Part shown: positions 48,206 to 56,535 of the stretch, piece after piece
How the letters are laid out: each line of letters starts with the position of its first letter
How positions within the stretch are numbered: position 1 is the stretch's first letter
NCBI GenBank assembly: GCA_017503735.1
Contig: JAFVSN010000050.1
Coordinates: 1-64,000 of the forward strand
DNA from: Lachnospiraceae bacterium
GTDB taxonomy: Bacteria; Bacillota; Clostridia; Lachnospirales; Lachnospiraceae
DNA length: 64,000 bases
Reading direction: 5' to 3'
The notes under the pieces: model-generated
Database searches by the model: none
What the model was told of the DNA's origin: nothing
What the model saw: only the letters and a program-made list of their open reading frames with translations
Position numbers and translations under genes: made by a program

Positions 48206-49129
48206 CTACGAAACCATCTTCTCCCTGCACCCCTCCGCCAGTCTCTTCGGCTCTGCAACTTCCGCCTCATACCCTCTTTCCTCTAACCACACAACCAACG
48301 AATTCCATACCGCATAAGCCTTTTGATACTCTCCCATTTCTTCATAACAAAATCCCTTTGACCACAGCACCGATGTCATTTCGGAATTCAATGCAAACGC
48401 TTTATCCCAATAAGTAAAGGCCTCCTCATATCTTCCCAGCCTCTTACACAAATCCCCTCCGTAGGCATAAAGTAACGCTTCGTCTCCAAACTCCTTTTCC
48501 GCTTTCTGAAATACCTCTAAGGCTTTTTGATTTTCATTGGCATACAGATATGCCACAAGCAGATTGATATGACAGTGAAAATCGTGAGGCTGTTCCGTAA
48601 GCTTTCCCTCCTGCTCCTCGATGTTTTTCTCATTCTCTCCTGCCTGAGAACGCAGTAACATCCGCTGCCGTTCGATTTGATGATAGACCTCCGGGGCACT
48701 CTCCTCTCCCATGGCAAGCCCCTTCTCAAACAGCCGAATCGCCGCCTCCTTACAATCTGCCATATGATACTGATACAAAATCCCGTACAATCGCAAATCG
48801 TTCATGGTATAGGTCTGACTTTTCATTAGCTTATCATACTCCCGCTCTGCATTGTAAAAATCGCGTAGGTCCCGACTCGCTTCATACACCGACAAGAGCC
48901 TTGCGGCATAGTTTTCGTATGCCACCGATTGTTCCCTGTACAAATCATCCACCGTCACACAGTACAGTTTTGCTATCTCCGGAAGTATCATCACATCCGG
49001 CATGGTGGAACCGCACTCCCAACGGGAAAGGGATTTCGGCGATATATTCAATAACTGTGCTGCCTGTTCCTGAGTGAAATTTTTTGCGACCCGCAATCGT
49101 TTTAAATTCTCTCCAAAGATATTTTTCAT
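48206..49129 (-). CDS. XRE-family HTH regulator with TPR-like helical repeats
   Basis: A 307-residue protein: residues 1-60 are a Cro/CI-type HTH (NLKRLRVAKNFTQEQAAQLL, SPKSLSRWECGSTMPDV), followed by a helical region with tetratricopeptide-like units (LLYAYGGDLCKRLGRYEEAF, TSVLWSKGFCYEEMGEYQKA). TPR-bearing XRE regulators often bind a peptide, but no peptide gene is visible here. Start ATG at 49129, eight bases after AAGGAAGG; a GTG three codons earlier is within that site. A perfect palindrome lies in its 5' leader. Confidence 0.87.
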   Translation of the reverse strand: MKNIFGENLKRLRVAKNFTQEQAAQLLNISPKSLSRWECGSTMPDVMILPEIAKLYCVTVDDLYREQSVAYENYAARLLSVYEASRDLRDFYNAEREYDKLMKSQTYTMNDLRLYGILYQYHMADCKEAAIRLFEKGLAMGEESAPEVYHQIERQRMLLRSQAGENEKNIEEQEGKLTEQPHDFHCHINLLVAYLYANENQKALEVFQKAEKEFGDEALLYAYGGDLCKRLGRYEEAFTYWDKAFALNSEMTSVLWSKGFCYEEMGEYQKAYAVWNSLVVWLEERGYEAEVAEPKRLAEGCREKMVS

Positions 49130-49155
49130 AGGATTCACCTTCCTTTATTATTCGT

Positions 49156-49179
49156 TTATCAGCTGATAATTCTATTATA
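49156..49179 (-). promoter_or_regulatory. -10 box and palindromic candidate operator of the XRE regulator
   Basis: On the minus strand TATAAT (49179-49174) is followed at the expected start of transcription by the perfect 14-bp palindrome TTATCAGCTGATAA (49169-49156). The placement suits autorepression by the XRE protein encoded just downstream. The -35 box is poor. Confidence 0.5.
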
Positions 49180-49320
49180 AAGGAAAAGTGAAAGATGCGC
49201 CACCTCTCGGTTTGAGGGCAGGGTCTCAGAAATTGAGAATCGCCGTTCACACAAATATCATAGGTTTTTGTTATACTGGGTATAGAGCAAATATAACGAT
49301 ACTCTTACTTTGGAGGAATT

Positions 49321-49821
49321 ATGATTTCACTACGCTTAATGGAAGATACAATGGACGATTATACCGCACTACGCAGTTGGTTTTTGGAGCCGGAGTTACA
49401 AAAATGGGTTTGGTGTGATGAAGAAGGGGAACCGCCGGTTTCTTTGGAACGGGTCATCGAAAAGTATGGTCCGAGAGTAAAAAATCCCACCGATGTGTTT
49501 CCATACTTCATTTTACGGGACAACGAACCGATCGGCTTTATTCAATACTATTTCAGTAACACCACCACCATCGGTCTAGATATGTGGATCGGTATTTTAA
49601 AAGAACGAAGTAACGGCTACGGCACCGAAGCATTGAAGCAAATGGTTCAAATCATTCACAAAAAACACCCGCAGGTCAAGGAAGTTTTCATTGATCCGGA
49701 CTTTGACAATATCGCCGCCATCAAGTGCTACTTAAAGGCAGGTTTTCAAGATACCGGCGAGACTATTTGGGATGACGGTGATGACTGCATGTTATTAAAG
49801 ATATGTTTTGAGGATACGTAA
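49321..49821 (+). CDS. GNAT acetyltransferase, AAC(6')-like
   Basis: A 166-residue acetyltransferase. The region GLDMWIGILKERSNGYGTEA and VFIDPDFDNIAAIKCYLKAG has the spacing of AAC(6')-type aminoglycoside acetyltransferases (IDP....N..AI.CY.KAGF), with a Trp/Asp-rich acidic face (WVWCDEEGEPP, IWDDGDDC). It may modify an aminoglycoside or a cellular amine; activity cannot be decided here. TTGGAGGAATT precedes the ATG; TATACT near 49274 is a possible -10 box. Confidence 0.8.
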   Translation: MISLRLMEDTMDDYTALRSWFLEPELQKWVWCDEEGEPPVSLERVIEKYGPRVKNPTDVFPYFILRDNEPIGFIQYYFSNTTTIGLDMWIGILKERSNGYGTEALKQMVQIIHKKHPQVKEVFIDPDFDNIAAIKCYLKAGFQDTGETIWDDGDDCMLLKICFEDT

Positions 49822-49850
49822 CGAACCCGACTTGACATCGGTACCCTTTT

Positions 49851-49882
49851 AAAAAAAGAACTCCTGATTTCATCAGGAGTTC
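49851..49882 (-). terminator. Terminator of the lipid kinase gene
   Basis: GAACTCCTGA and TCAGGAGTTC form a 10-bp stem; on the minus strand it is followed by TTTTTTT. The kinase stop codon TGA is part of the stem. On the plus strand it lies just after the acetyltransferase gene but has only a short T-run. Confidence 0.8.
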
Positions 49883-50790
49883 TTCACCACAATCGGAAAC
49901 GCTTTCTGCACATTTTTTATCTCCACATCCCTATAAGTCCCGCCAAACTCTCCGTCCAGTGTCCAGTTTACCTCGTCCCTGCTTTTCACCTTCAAATAAG
50001 ACGTCTTAAAGGACTCCATGCAAACCGCATCAAAGCTTTGCTTTACCAGAGAAATCACAATGTCATTCAATTCCGCAAAGGTTGCCGGACGCCGTATCAA
50101 AATCACTTCAAACTTCCCGTCGTCAAAGGAAACGTCCTTTCCGGTAATGTTTTTAAATCCTCCCACACTTAAGGAGTTGGTAATCATTCCGTAGATGTAA
50201 TTCCCCTTCATAACACCTTCGTCATGCTCAATCTGCATCTCATAAGACTGAATGGAAGACAAGCTCTTCACGCCCTCCAATATGTAGGCCACATGACCGA
50301 AGATGTTTTTCCACTGCTGGTTCGTGGCATAAGAAACCTCGGTAAACAACCCGAAGGCTGCAATATATACAAAATTCTCGCCGTTAAACGTTCCGGCATC
50401 GCAAAGAAACGGCTTCCCTTGAATTATGGTCTCCGTTGCCTCCCCAATGTCATCCGACAATCCGAGACTTCTGGCAAAATCATTGGTACTGCCCGTCGGA
50501 ATATAGCCCACCGGCGTACTTACACCGCTTTTTATAAGCCCGTCTACCGTTTCCCGCAAGGTGCCGTCGCCGCCACTGCAAACAATCAAATCATACTGTC
50601 CGGCATCTCTCTCCTGTATCCGTCTGCAGGCATCCCCCCGCGCCTGGGTCGGACAGACCGTCACCGTACCGTTGGCTTTTACGAAAGTATTCACTATTTC
50701 ATGAAGATTTTTTACAATCGTCCCTTTTCCGGCTTTCGGATTATACACAAACAAAATCCGCTTTGTTTCATTTTCCGATCCTTTTCCCAT
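49873..50790 (-). CDS. Diacylglycerol kinase-family lipid kinase (DgkB/YegS-like)
   Basis: A 305-residue soluble lipid kinase: ILFVYNPKAGKGTIVKNL at the N-terminus, the catalytic glycine loop VCSGGDGTLRETVDGLI near 65-80, and GYIPTGSTNDFARSLG near 95, then the conserved CDAGTFNGENFVYIAAFG. Members phosphorylate diacylglycerol or related lipids. The ATG at 50790 has GGAAGGA upstream; longer frames run into the promoter. Confidence 0.93.
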   Translation of the reverse strand: MGKGSENETKRILFVYNPKAGKGTIVKNLHEIVNTFVKANGTVTVCPTQARGDACRRIQERDAGQYDLIVCSGGDGTLRETVDGLIKSGVSTPVGYIPTGSTNDFARSLGLSDDIGEATETIIQGKPFLCDAGTFNGENFVYIAAFGLFTEVSYATNQQWKNIFGHVAYILEGVKSLSSIQSYEMQIEHDEGVMKGNYIYGMITNSLSVGGFKNITGKDVSFDDGKFEVILIRRPATFAELNDIVISLVKQSFDAVCMESFKTSYLKVKSRDEVNWTLDGEFGGTYRDVEIKNVQKAFPIVVKNS

Positions 50791-50840
50791 GATCCTTCCT
50801 CTCCGATTACTTAACAAATCAATGTCCCTTACAGTTCCAA

Positions 50841-50869
50841 AGTATACTACGGGGAAAGGATTTTTGCAA
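50841..50869 (-). promoter_or_regulatory. Sigma-A promoter of the lipid kinase gene
   Basis: On the minus strand TTGCAA (50869-50864), 17-bp spacer, TATACT (50846-50841). On the plus strand, TATACT at 50946-50951 with TG two bases upstream is a probable extended -10 box for the ABC transporter genes. Confidence 0.7.
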
Positions 50870-50990
50870 CCACGACCACCGAATTCCATTTGGTACAAAC
50901 ACTTTTAATCAAACTTAACACTATCTTTTCCTATCCCTCTTATGCTATACTTTATCATGAAATAACAAAAGAAAGGAACTGACTTTTCCT

Positions 50991-51773
50991 ATGAAACAAG
51001 CATTTCGTGCCGGTCTTGCCACCGCAAAACTTTGCTTAAAAGAACAAAGCTATTTCGGCTTTGCAAACCTTCTGGCACAGTATCTTTTGCAAGCGGGTGG
51101 TCTGGCTGCACTGTTGATGATATGGCGTTCCCTGTTTCTGCAAGGCGTGGATTTAGAGGGAATGCATCTTTCACAATTTTATACTTATACGGTACTGTCC
51201 ACCATACTGGCACCGCTTTTAAATATCCATACGCCGGCCTCGGGCTGGCTCCACGACGGCACCATGTTGGGACTGTATCAGCGTCCGGCGGGAGTATTTG
51301 CCCAGCTGGCTGCACATACCGTAGGCGGTTGGGGCATGCGGCTTTTGTGCCTCTCTTTGCCTGTGCTTTTGATTTCTCTTGCCTGCGGACTGGATATGCG
51401 TCCGGCGAGCCCGTGGTTTTTCTTATCACTGCTCTTATCGGTACTCCAGGGCTTTGCGGTAGATTTTTTATTTGCCTGTCTGTTAATCCGCATGCGGAAT
51501 CTGGAATGGACGGTACATTGTCTCAGAGAAGCACTGACCGCATTGTTAACTGGTTCTTTAATTCCTTTTGCCATTCTGCCTTGGGGCATCGGAGACTTTT
51601 TGCAGTTGTCCCCGTTCGGCACTCTGGCAGGAGCCCCGTTAGGGATTTATACGGGGTTGTCGGAACCGGGACTTCTTATTGTTACACAGATTATCTGGAA
51701 CGTAATTTTGTGGCCTCTCGCCATCTATTGCTTTCAAGCTTCCGGAGAAAGGATGGTGTCCTATGGCGGATAA
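50991..51773 (+). CDS. ABC-2 type export permease, first subunit
   Basis: A 260-residue membrane protein with six hydrophobic segments (FANLLAQYLLQAGGLAALLM, MRLLCLSLPVLLISLACGL, FFLSLLLSVLQGFAVDFLFA among them) and a charged N-terminal helix. It pairs with the next permease and an ATPase in the order permease-permease-ATPase. The nearest ribosome binding site, AAAGGA, is 13 bases before the ATG, longer than usual. Substrate unknown. Confidence 0.8.
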   Translation: MKQAFRAGLATAKLCLKEQSYFGFANLLAQYLLQAGGLAALLMIWRSLFLQGVDLEGMHLSQFYTYTVLSTILAPLLNIHTPASGWLHDGTMLGLYQRPAGVFAQLAAHTVGGWGMRLLCLSLPVLLISLACGLDMRPASPWFFLSLLLSVLQGFAVDFLFACLLIRMRNLEWTVHCLREALTALLTGSLIPFAILPWGIGDFLQLSPFGTLAGAPLGIYTGLSEPGLLIVTQIIWNVILWPLAIYCFQASGERMVSYGG

Positions 51774-52608
51774 AATAAAAGGATTGTTCCGTCTCTGGAA
51801 ATTGTATGCCCGCATGGACTTACACTGGCTGTTGCAGGATAAAGCCACGGTGCTTCTTGTGGTCATCACGGAAACCCTAAGCAACCTGTCCGGCATGGCA
51901 GGCGTCTTGCTGCTCGCCGTCCGGTTCGGCGGTGTGGGGGGCTTAACCGCAGATGAAATCTTATTTATGCTGGGCTTTTTTGAACTGGCGGACGGCCTTG
52001 GCTGGATGCTGTTCGGAAATTATAACGTGATTCACATCAGTCGTCGTATCGGCAGAGGTCAGGTAGACCATATGCTCATTCAACCGAGACCGTTGTGGAT
52101 GCAACTTCTTACGGAGGGCTTTATGCCTTTTTCCGGCTGTCACGGACTGATTATCGGCATTGCCCTGACTGCCGTCTCGGTAGCCCGGCTTGATATGACA
52201 TTGTCACCGGTCTGGTTCTTGCTGTTACTTTACTACCTTGTGATTCATATCATATTACGGTTGTCCCAAAGCTTCCTTTACGGCTCTGCGGCCTTTTATA
52301 AACCGGTAGCCTGCGAGGAAATCTCCAGCATGATTTTAGATATGAACAGCCAATTGGGACGATTCCCGCTGTTCGGACTACCGGGATGGTTAGGTGCCCT
52401 GTTACATACGGTTCTTCCTATCGGCCTGCTGGCCTATTTCCCGGCACTGGCATTGTTAAAAGACTTGGGGAAACCCACAGAACTTGCTTTCCCGTTTGTC
52501 GTGGCAGGCCTGTTTCTCACCGCCGCCCTGATATGCTTTAAGAAAGGACTTTCACACTATGCAAAATACAGTTGTAACCGATACAAAGAAATGGGACACC
52601 GTTGTTAA
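51763..52608 (+). CDS. ABC-2 type export permease, second subunit
   Basis: A 281-residue membrane protein of the same DUF990-like permease type: cytoplasmic helix (KGLFRLWKLYARMDLHWLLQ), the region GNYNVIHISRRIGRGQVDHM that is typical of this family, and six hydrophobic segments. It overlaps the first permease by 11 nt and the ATPase gene by 50 nt, so the three are translationally coupled. Confidence 0.82.
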   Translation: MADKIKGLFRLWKLYARMDLHWLLQDKATVLLVVITETLSNLSGMAGVLLLAVRFGGVGGLTADEILFMLGFFELADGLGWMLFGNYNVIHISRRIGRGQVDHMLIQPRPLWMQLLTEGFMPFSGCHGLIIGIALTAVSVARLDMTLSPVWFLLLLYYLVIHIILRLSQSFLYGSAAFYKPVACEEISSMILDMNSQLGRFPLFGLPGWLGALLHTVLPIGLLAYFPALALLKDLGKPTELAFPFVVAGLFLTAALICFKKGLSHYAKYSCNRYKEMGHRC

Positions 52609-53554
52609 TATCGAAGGTGTTACCAAATATTTCGACCAAAATCGTCCGGTCTCGTTATTCAAACGGGAGAAGCATCGCATCTATGCCTTAAAGGATGTGT
52701 CTTTCACCTTACAAAAAGGCGAATTTGCTGCTTACGCCGGGCCAAACGGTGCAGGAAAATCCACCACCTTTAAGCTTCTCTCCGGTATGCTCTGTCCGCA
52801 AGAGGGAACGGTCCGTATTTTCGGCATGGACCCGCACAAGTCCCGCATCCCGGTGATGCGGCGTACCGGGATTTTATTCGGCAACCGCAGCGAGCTGTGG
52901 TGGGACCACCCGGTTCGCGCTTCCTTTGAATGGAAAAAGGAAGTCTGGGATATTAAAGATACCGACTACCGCCGGGTTTGTGAAGAACTGACGGAGCTTC
53001 TTTCTCTGGGCGACCTCTGGAACAGCTACGCCAGAGAACTGTCCCTCGGTCAGCGCATGCGGGCTAACCTGGCTCTGATGCTCCTGCACGAACCGGAACT
53101 GGTGCTTTTAGATGAACCGACCCTAGGCCTTGACGTCCTTGCCAAACGACAGATGATTGAATTCTTAAAAAAAATCAATCGAGACAAACAGGTAACCATT
53201 CTGGTTACCTCCCACGACATGGACGACTTAACCGAAATGGCAAACCGGATTTTACTTATCAACGAAGGACAGCTTGCCTTTGACGGCGATTATGAACAGC
53301 TCATTCGTATGACCGGCGACAACCGGGTCATCAAGCTGACCGCAAAAGGAGACGCACCAATCCTTTCCGGAGCGTCCTTTGTAGATACGGTGGACGGAAA
53401 GCATCTGTACCGGTACGATGCAAGCAAAATTTCCGTACCGGAGCTTTTCGGAAACATTTCTAAGTTGCCGATGGTGGAGGATGTGGAGCTTGGACATGAA
53501 GCCATTGAACAAGTCATTGCGAGATTATATGAGGATTGGAGGAAGGCGGAGTAA
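52559..53554 (+). CDS. ABC transporter ATP-binding protein
   Basis: A 331-residue ATPase: Walker A GPNGAGKSTTF near 63, Q-loop region RTGILFGNRSELWWD (the NatA-type LFGNRSxLWWD motif), signature LSLGQRMRANLAL near 160, Walker B LVLLDEPTLGLD and the switch His in VTSHDMDD. A C-terminal 90-residue domain is typical of ABC-2 exporters. The DUF4932 gene starts immediately after its stop. Confidence 0.95.
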   Translation: MQNTVVTDTKKWDTVVNIEGVTKYFDQNRPVSLFKREKHRIYALKDVSFTLQKGEFAAYAGPNGAGKSTTFKLLSGMLCPQEGTVRIFGMDPHKSRIPVMRRTGILFGNRSELWWDHPVRASFEWKKEVWDIKDTDYRRVCEELTELLSLGDLWNSYARELSLGQRMRANLALMLLHEPELVLLDEPTLGLDVLAKRQMIEFLKKINRDKQVTILVTSHDMDDLTEMANRILLINEGQLAFDGDYEQLIRMTGDNRVIKLTAKGDAPILSGASFVDTVDGKHLYRYDASKISVPELFGNISKLPMVEDVELGHEAIEQVIARLYEDWRKAE

Positions 53555-54487
53555 ATGAAAGCAGAAATCAATAAAGACATCGAACTGGTACAGGTCCTTT
53601 TATATCTCTGTGAACAGCAGGATAATACCATCCAGTGTATCAATAACAAAACCTATACTACCGCCATTTCCAACTGGTTTGCTCCTTACAAAACCCATCC
53701 GGCGGTACAAATTACAAAGGATTTGATATGCAACGAAAACTTCATCCATATCCGCCCTTTACAGGCCATTTTATCTCTAAAAGAAATTACTGCAAACCCG
53801 GAGCATCCTCTTCATGCTTGGGGAATTGCCGTTGCGGATTTCAGAAAGGCTTCCGGCTTTGATGCCTTTTTTGAGAGTCAAACCGACTATTATCGCTGGA
53901 TTCTGGACCATATCGCCTCCTGTGATTTTGATACATGGGTAGACTTTATTGATACGTACTTTCGTCAAAAACCGGATGCGTTCCGGCTTATCGTTTGCCC
54001 TCTTGCCGGAAACTACGGATTTTCCATGGAAGAAAACGGCAAAAACGTAGCGTACACTGTCCGCTTCGAACCGAAATATGACGAGAACGGAATCCCGGAT
54101 TGGAATTTTGACTTTTTTGCAAAAGGAATTGCTCACGAGTACGCCCATTGCTTTGTAAACCCGGTGGTGGAAGCCCATGTGGATTTGTTACAAAAACATC
54201 CGGAGTTTTTTGCAAAGCACAAGGATGTCCCGAACTTTTATAACACAGATTATGCGGTGATCAACGAATACCTTGTCAGAGCCTTTCAGATTCGTTTTAT
54301 GGAGCGTAATAAGACTCTGTTCCCGAGCTTTGACATCAAGAAGGAATACGAGTACCAAAGAAAAGCCTTTCTGTTTATTGATAAGTTTATAGACGCGTTA
54401 CGGGAATTTGAGGCAACAGAAATGAACTTTTCGGAGTTCTATTTGGAACGGATAGAGGGGCTTTTCGCAGAAGCCACGGGAAATTAG
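53555..54487 (+). CDS. DUF4932-type putative zinc metallopeptidase
   Basis: A 310-residue protein without signal peptide. It has HEYAHCF near 193 (HExxH) and INEYLVRAFQIRFME about 40 residues later, where the Glu could be the third zinc ligand of a gluzincin-like site. The whole fits DUF4932, whose members are uncharacterised. The start ATG follows the ABC ATPase stop directly (TAAATG), with GGAGG inside the ATPase gene, so it is part of the exporter operon and could act on the exported compound or peptide; that is inference. Confidence 0.75.
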   Translation: MKAEINKDIELVQVLLYLCEQQDNTIQCINNKTYTTAISNWFAPYKTHPAVQITKDLICNENFIHIRPLQAILSLKEITANPEHPLHAWGIAVADFRKASGFDAFFESQTDYYRWILDHIASCDFDTWVDFIDTYFRQKPDAFRLIVCPLAGNYGFSMEENGKNVAYTVRFEPKYDENGIPDWNFDFFAKGIAHEYAHCFVNPVVEAHVDLLQKHPEFFAKHKDVPNFYNTDYAVINEYLVRAFQIRFMERNKTLFPSFDIKKEYEYQRKAFLFIDKFIDALREFEATEMNFSEFYLERIEGLFAEATGN

Positions 54488-54508
54488 AACGTGTGAGGGG
54501 ATATGCTT

Positions 54509-55720
54509 ATGGATACATTGCAGATAATTACAGAAAAATTCGTAGAGAAAAGCAAAGAAATTCTAAGAGATAATCTGGTAGGCCTTTACCTTCACGGCTC
54601 GGCAGTGATGGGATGTTTTAATAAGAAAACAAGTGACATTGACCTACTTGTCGTGATTCATCGCGATATGTCCGTTGAAGAAAAAAGCCGATACATGGAT
54701 ATGGTTGTGGAATTAAATACTCTCGCACCGGCAAAGGGCATTGAAATGAGTATTATCAAGAAGTCTGTCTGTAAGCCTTTTGTGTATCCCACACCTTTTG
54801 AGTTACATTTTTCTATTGCTCATTTAGAGTGGTACAAAAATGACCCTCTGGATTATGTCTTGAAAATGAACGGAACAGACAAAGACTTGGCGGCTCATAT
54901 TACGATTCTCTATCATAGAGGTCTATGCCTTTGGGGCGAAGAAATTCACGATGTATTTGAGCCGGTGGATGAGAAAGCCTATTTCGACAGTATTTGGTAT
55001 GATATCGAATGTGCCGAAGAAGACATCCTCGAAAACCCTGTCTATGTAATCCTTAATTTGTGCCGGGTTTTGGCATACAAAAAAGAGAAATTGATTTTGT
55101 CAAAGCAGGAAGGCGGTGTCTGGGGATTGGCTCATGTGCCGGAAACATACAGCAGCCTGATTCAACAGGCCCTTGATGCATATGCCTCCGTCGGCACAAT
55201 GGAACTTGACGAAAAGGGCGCTGTGGAATATGCAACGTATATGCTGGAACAAATCAAAACCATGAAAATAGAAAAATTAGCCGTACACGATTTATTTCGT
55301 TTGACAGAGTTATTTGAATATAACAACGCGGAACAAATGATATCCGAATGTACCCGTGATATTCAAAATGGAAGTATTGACATTTTTGTTCTGTATGAAA
55401 ACGATGTTTTAATCGGTGAACTTCATGTAATGTATGAAAACGACGATGAAAATTTTGCTATCCGCGGCAAACGTGCGTATCTATTCGCTTTTCGGGTTCA
55501 TAAAGAGTATCAGAATAAAGGATACGGCACCTATCTCTTAAAAACGGTTCTGACTCTGTTAAAAGGGGACGGATATTATGAATTTACTGTCGGAGTGGAA
55601 GATGATAATTCCAGAGCGATTCATATGTACCAAGCACTGGGATTTAATGAACTTCTCCTTAGAAAACAAGAAGAGTATCAGGGCGACGCATATGAATATA
55701 ATCTATACCTGAAGAGATAA
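54509..55720 (+). CDS. Fusion of ANT-like nucleotidyltransferase and GNAT acetyltransferase
   Basis: A 403-residue two-domain protein. Residues 1-255 resemble AadA/ANT(9)-type adenylyltransferases: HGSAVMGCFNKKTSDIDLL (GS...SDxDLLV catalytic motif near 30-50), a second acidic residue in GIEMSIIKK, and a helical C-terminal region with YVILNLCRVLAYKKEKLILS and KEGGVWGL-like SKQEGGVWGLAH. Residues 260-403 are a GNAT domain (FAFRVHKEYQNKGYGTYLLK, HMYQALGFNELLL). Two different modifying chemistries in one chain are seen in some aminoglycoside-resistance proteins. Start chosen at the second ATG for ribosome-binding-site spacing. Confidence 0.85.
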   Translation: MDTLQIITEKFVEKSKEILRDNLVGLYLHGSAVMGCFNKKTSDIDLLVVIHRDMSVEEKSRYMDMVVELNTLAPAKGIEMSIIKKSVCKPFVYPTPFELHFSIAHLEWYKNDPLDYVLKMNGTDKDLAAHITILYHRGLCLWGEEIHDVFEPVDEKAYFDSIWYDIECAEEDILENPVYVILNLCRVLAYKKEKLILSKQEGGVWGLAHVPETYSSLIQQALDAYASVGTMELDEKGAVEYATYMLEQIKTMKIEKLAVHDLFRLTELFEYNNAEQMISECTRDIQNGSIDIFVLYENDVLIGELHVMYENDDENFAIRGKRAYLFAFRVHKEYQNKGYGTYLLKTVLTLLKGDGYYEFTVGVEDDNSRAIHMYQALGFNELLLRKQEEYQGDAYEYNLYLKR

Positions 55721-55759
55721 AACAATACCGATATTTTGTAAAAAGGAAAGGTAGGAAAA

Positions 55760-56029
55760 ATGATCAATATTTATTTTATATCCGGCCCCTGCGGATGCGG
55801 GAAAACAACACTCACAAATGCCTTTGCGGAGCATTTGGTGAAGTCAGAGAAACGAACCCGGATTTATGTCATTCATGGGGATGACTTTCATCACGGTTTC
55901 GTAGGAATGTACGAAGAAGATGCCTTTTGTGAGGAAGAGCAAGATTCCAATCCTTTGGCATGGGCGCAGGTTTTAAGGTTTAACTGGGAATGCATTTTGG
56001 ATGTAGCAAACGATTTCCGCCAATGTTAA
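55760..56029 (+). pseudogene. Truncated P-loop kinase
   Basis: An 89-residue product with an intact Walker A (FISGPCGCGKTTLTNAFAEH) and nucleoside/antibiotic-kinase-like context (RIYVIHGDDFHHGFVG, LRFNWECILDVANDF). Related kinases have about 170-180 residues with a Walker B strand and lid after this point; here the frame stops at NDFRQC and none of the downstream frames restores the family sequence. It probably is a deleted remnant, although a short independent protein cannot be excluded. AAAGGAAAGG precedes the ATG. Confidence 0.65.
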
Positions 56030-56093
56030 TCTGCATTGCTTGATGTAATTGTGCTTCTATACCAGAATGAGATTAAAAAAAGGAGGCGCACAT

Positions 56094-56531
56094 ATGCTTA
56101 ACGAAAACATTAAAACATTACGTAAAAACAAAGGATTTACACAGGATGAATTAGCAAGTAGATTAGATGTTGTCAGACAGACTGTTTCCAAATGGGAAAA
56201 AGGATATTCTGTCCCGGACGCGGAACTTCTCAAAAAGATTGCTGATATATTTGAAACAGATGTCAGCACACTACTTGGTAGTCCTATCGCCAAAGATGCA
56301 AGTGTAGATATCGTTGCAGAACAATTATCCAGAATCAACGAACAATTGGCAATGAAAAACCGACGGTCTCACAAAATTTGGAAGACCATAGGCATTGTTT
56401 TTCTTGTATTCATTGTTTTACATCTGATACTCATCATCACAAGTGCTGTAGCTTTTAGCAACTACAAATTCAGTTCACAAACCCCTATAGAACAATATTC
56501 TATAGAAAAGAACGAACATACGAAGGAGTAA
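56094..56531 (+). CDS. XRE-family HTH regulator with C-terminal TM helix
   Basis: A 145-residue protein: HTH_3 domain at 1-65 (NIKTLRKNKGFTQDELASRL, VVRQTVSKWEKGYSVPD), a linker, then one TM helix at about 97-120 (IGIVFLVFIVLHLILIITSA) and a short outside tail. Membrane-anchored XRE regulators of this size are common in Clostridia. Start at 56094 follows AAAAAAGGAGG. The methyltransferase gene begins four bases after the stop. Confidence 0.88.
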   Translation: MLNENIKTLRKNKGFTQDELASRLDVVRQTVSKWEKGYSVPDAELLKKIADIFETDVSTLLGSPIAKDASVDIVAEQLSRINEQLAMKNRRSHKIWKTIGIVFLVFIVLHLILIITSAVAFSNYKFSSQTPIEQYSIEKNEHTKE

Positions 56532-56535
56532 TATT

